6,692 nt of DNA from an uncultured Peptococcaceae bacterium (GTDB taxonomy: Bacteria > Bacillota > Peptococcia > Peptococcales > Peptococcaceae): contig USCP01000110.1 of NCBI GenBank assembly GCA_900553245.1, positions 1-6,692 on the forward strand. Direction: 5' to 3'. The position numbers were made by a program, and so were the translations under genes. Shown one piece after another: positions 6,588 to 6,692 of the stretch (positions within the stretch are counted from its first letter, which is position 1; every line of letters starts with the position of its first letter). The notes under the pieces are model-generated. The model did not search any database and was not told the DNA's origin. It saw only the letters and a program-made list of their open reading frames with translations.

Positions 6588-6616
6588 TATGTAATTGTCG
6601 GAAGATTGCTTGACAA
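6588..6616 (-). promoter_or_regulatory. Weak candidate promoter upstream of the hairpin
   Basis: TTGTCA (6611-6616, 5 of 6 to the -35 consensus) lies 17 nt before TACATA (6588-6593, 3 of 6 to the -10 consensus). TAGAAT at 6584-6589 is a better -10 but gives a 21-nt spacer. If real, transcription would start almost at the base of the hairpin. No better promoter is visible between the hairpin and the surface-protein gene. Confidence 0.3.
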
Positions 6617-6637
6617 CAGAAGAAAATACAGAATTAG

Positions 6638-6692
<55 letters not shown>

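Overview
The window looks like chromosome from an anaerobic Bacillota (Clostridia-like, probably gut- or host-associated). The reasons are AGGAGG-type ribosome binding sites, a large S-layer-homology (SLH) surface protein with InlB-type B-repeats, a lipobox lipoprotein, and a membrane polyferredoxin next to a tiny CXXC membrane protein of a type I recognise from Clostridia. Moderate base composition fits this but does not prove it. Every gene I can support lies on the minus strand, so the genes are described from the right end to the left.

Right end (6488-6692): a pure GCTT tetranucleotide tract of 13.5 units runs off the window edge. To its left are a weak candidate promoter and a strong hairpin with a T-run, oriented as a minus-strand terminator or attenuator. 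Next comes one very large gene (2153-6487, 1444 aa). It encodes a secreted, wall-anchored surface protein with a signal peptide, a von Willebrand A-like region with a degenerate metal site, six InlB/Flg_new-type repeats interleaved with two copies of a second repeat, a hexaglycine hinge, three SLH domains and an aromatic C-terminal tail. A canonical intrinsic terminator follows it.

Left part (1-2085): a separate, tightly packed three-gene operon with its own candidate promoter. It encodes (a) a TlpA-like thioredoxin-fold lipoprotein with a WCGYC active site and a long extra N-terminal domain, (b) a 49-residue single-span membrane protein ending in CLEC, which is easy to miss in annotation, and (c) a multi-span 4Fe-4S membrane protein cut by the left edge. 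Genes a and b overlap by 28 nt, and b and c overlap at TAATG. The likely theme is an extracytoplasmic thiol redox module: the polyferredoxin supplies electrons through the membrane, the CXXC mini-protein may relay them, and the lipoprotein acts outside. That electron route is inference; the gene order, motifs and overlaps are read directly from the sequence.

I see no tRNA, rRNA, CRISPR array, transposase or attachment site.
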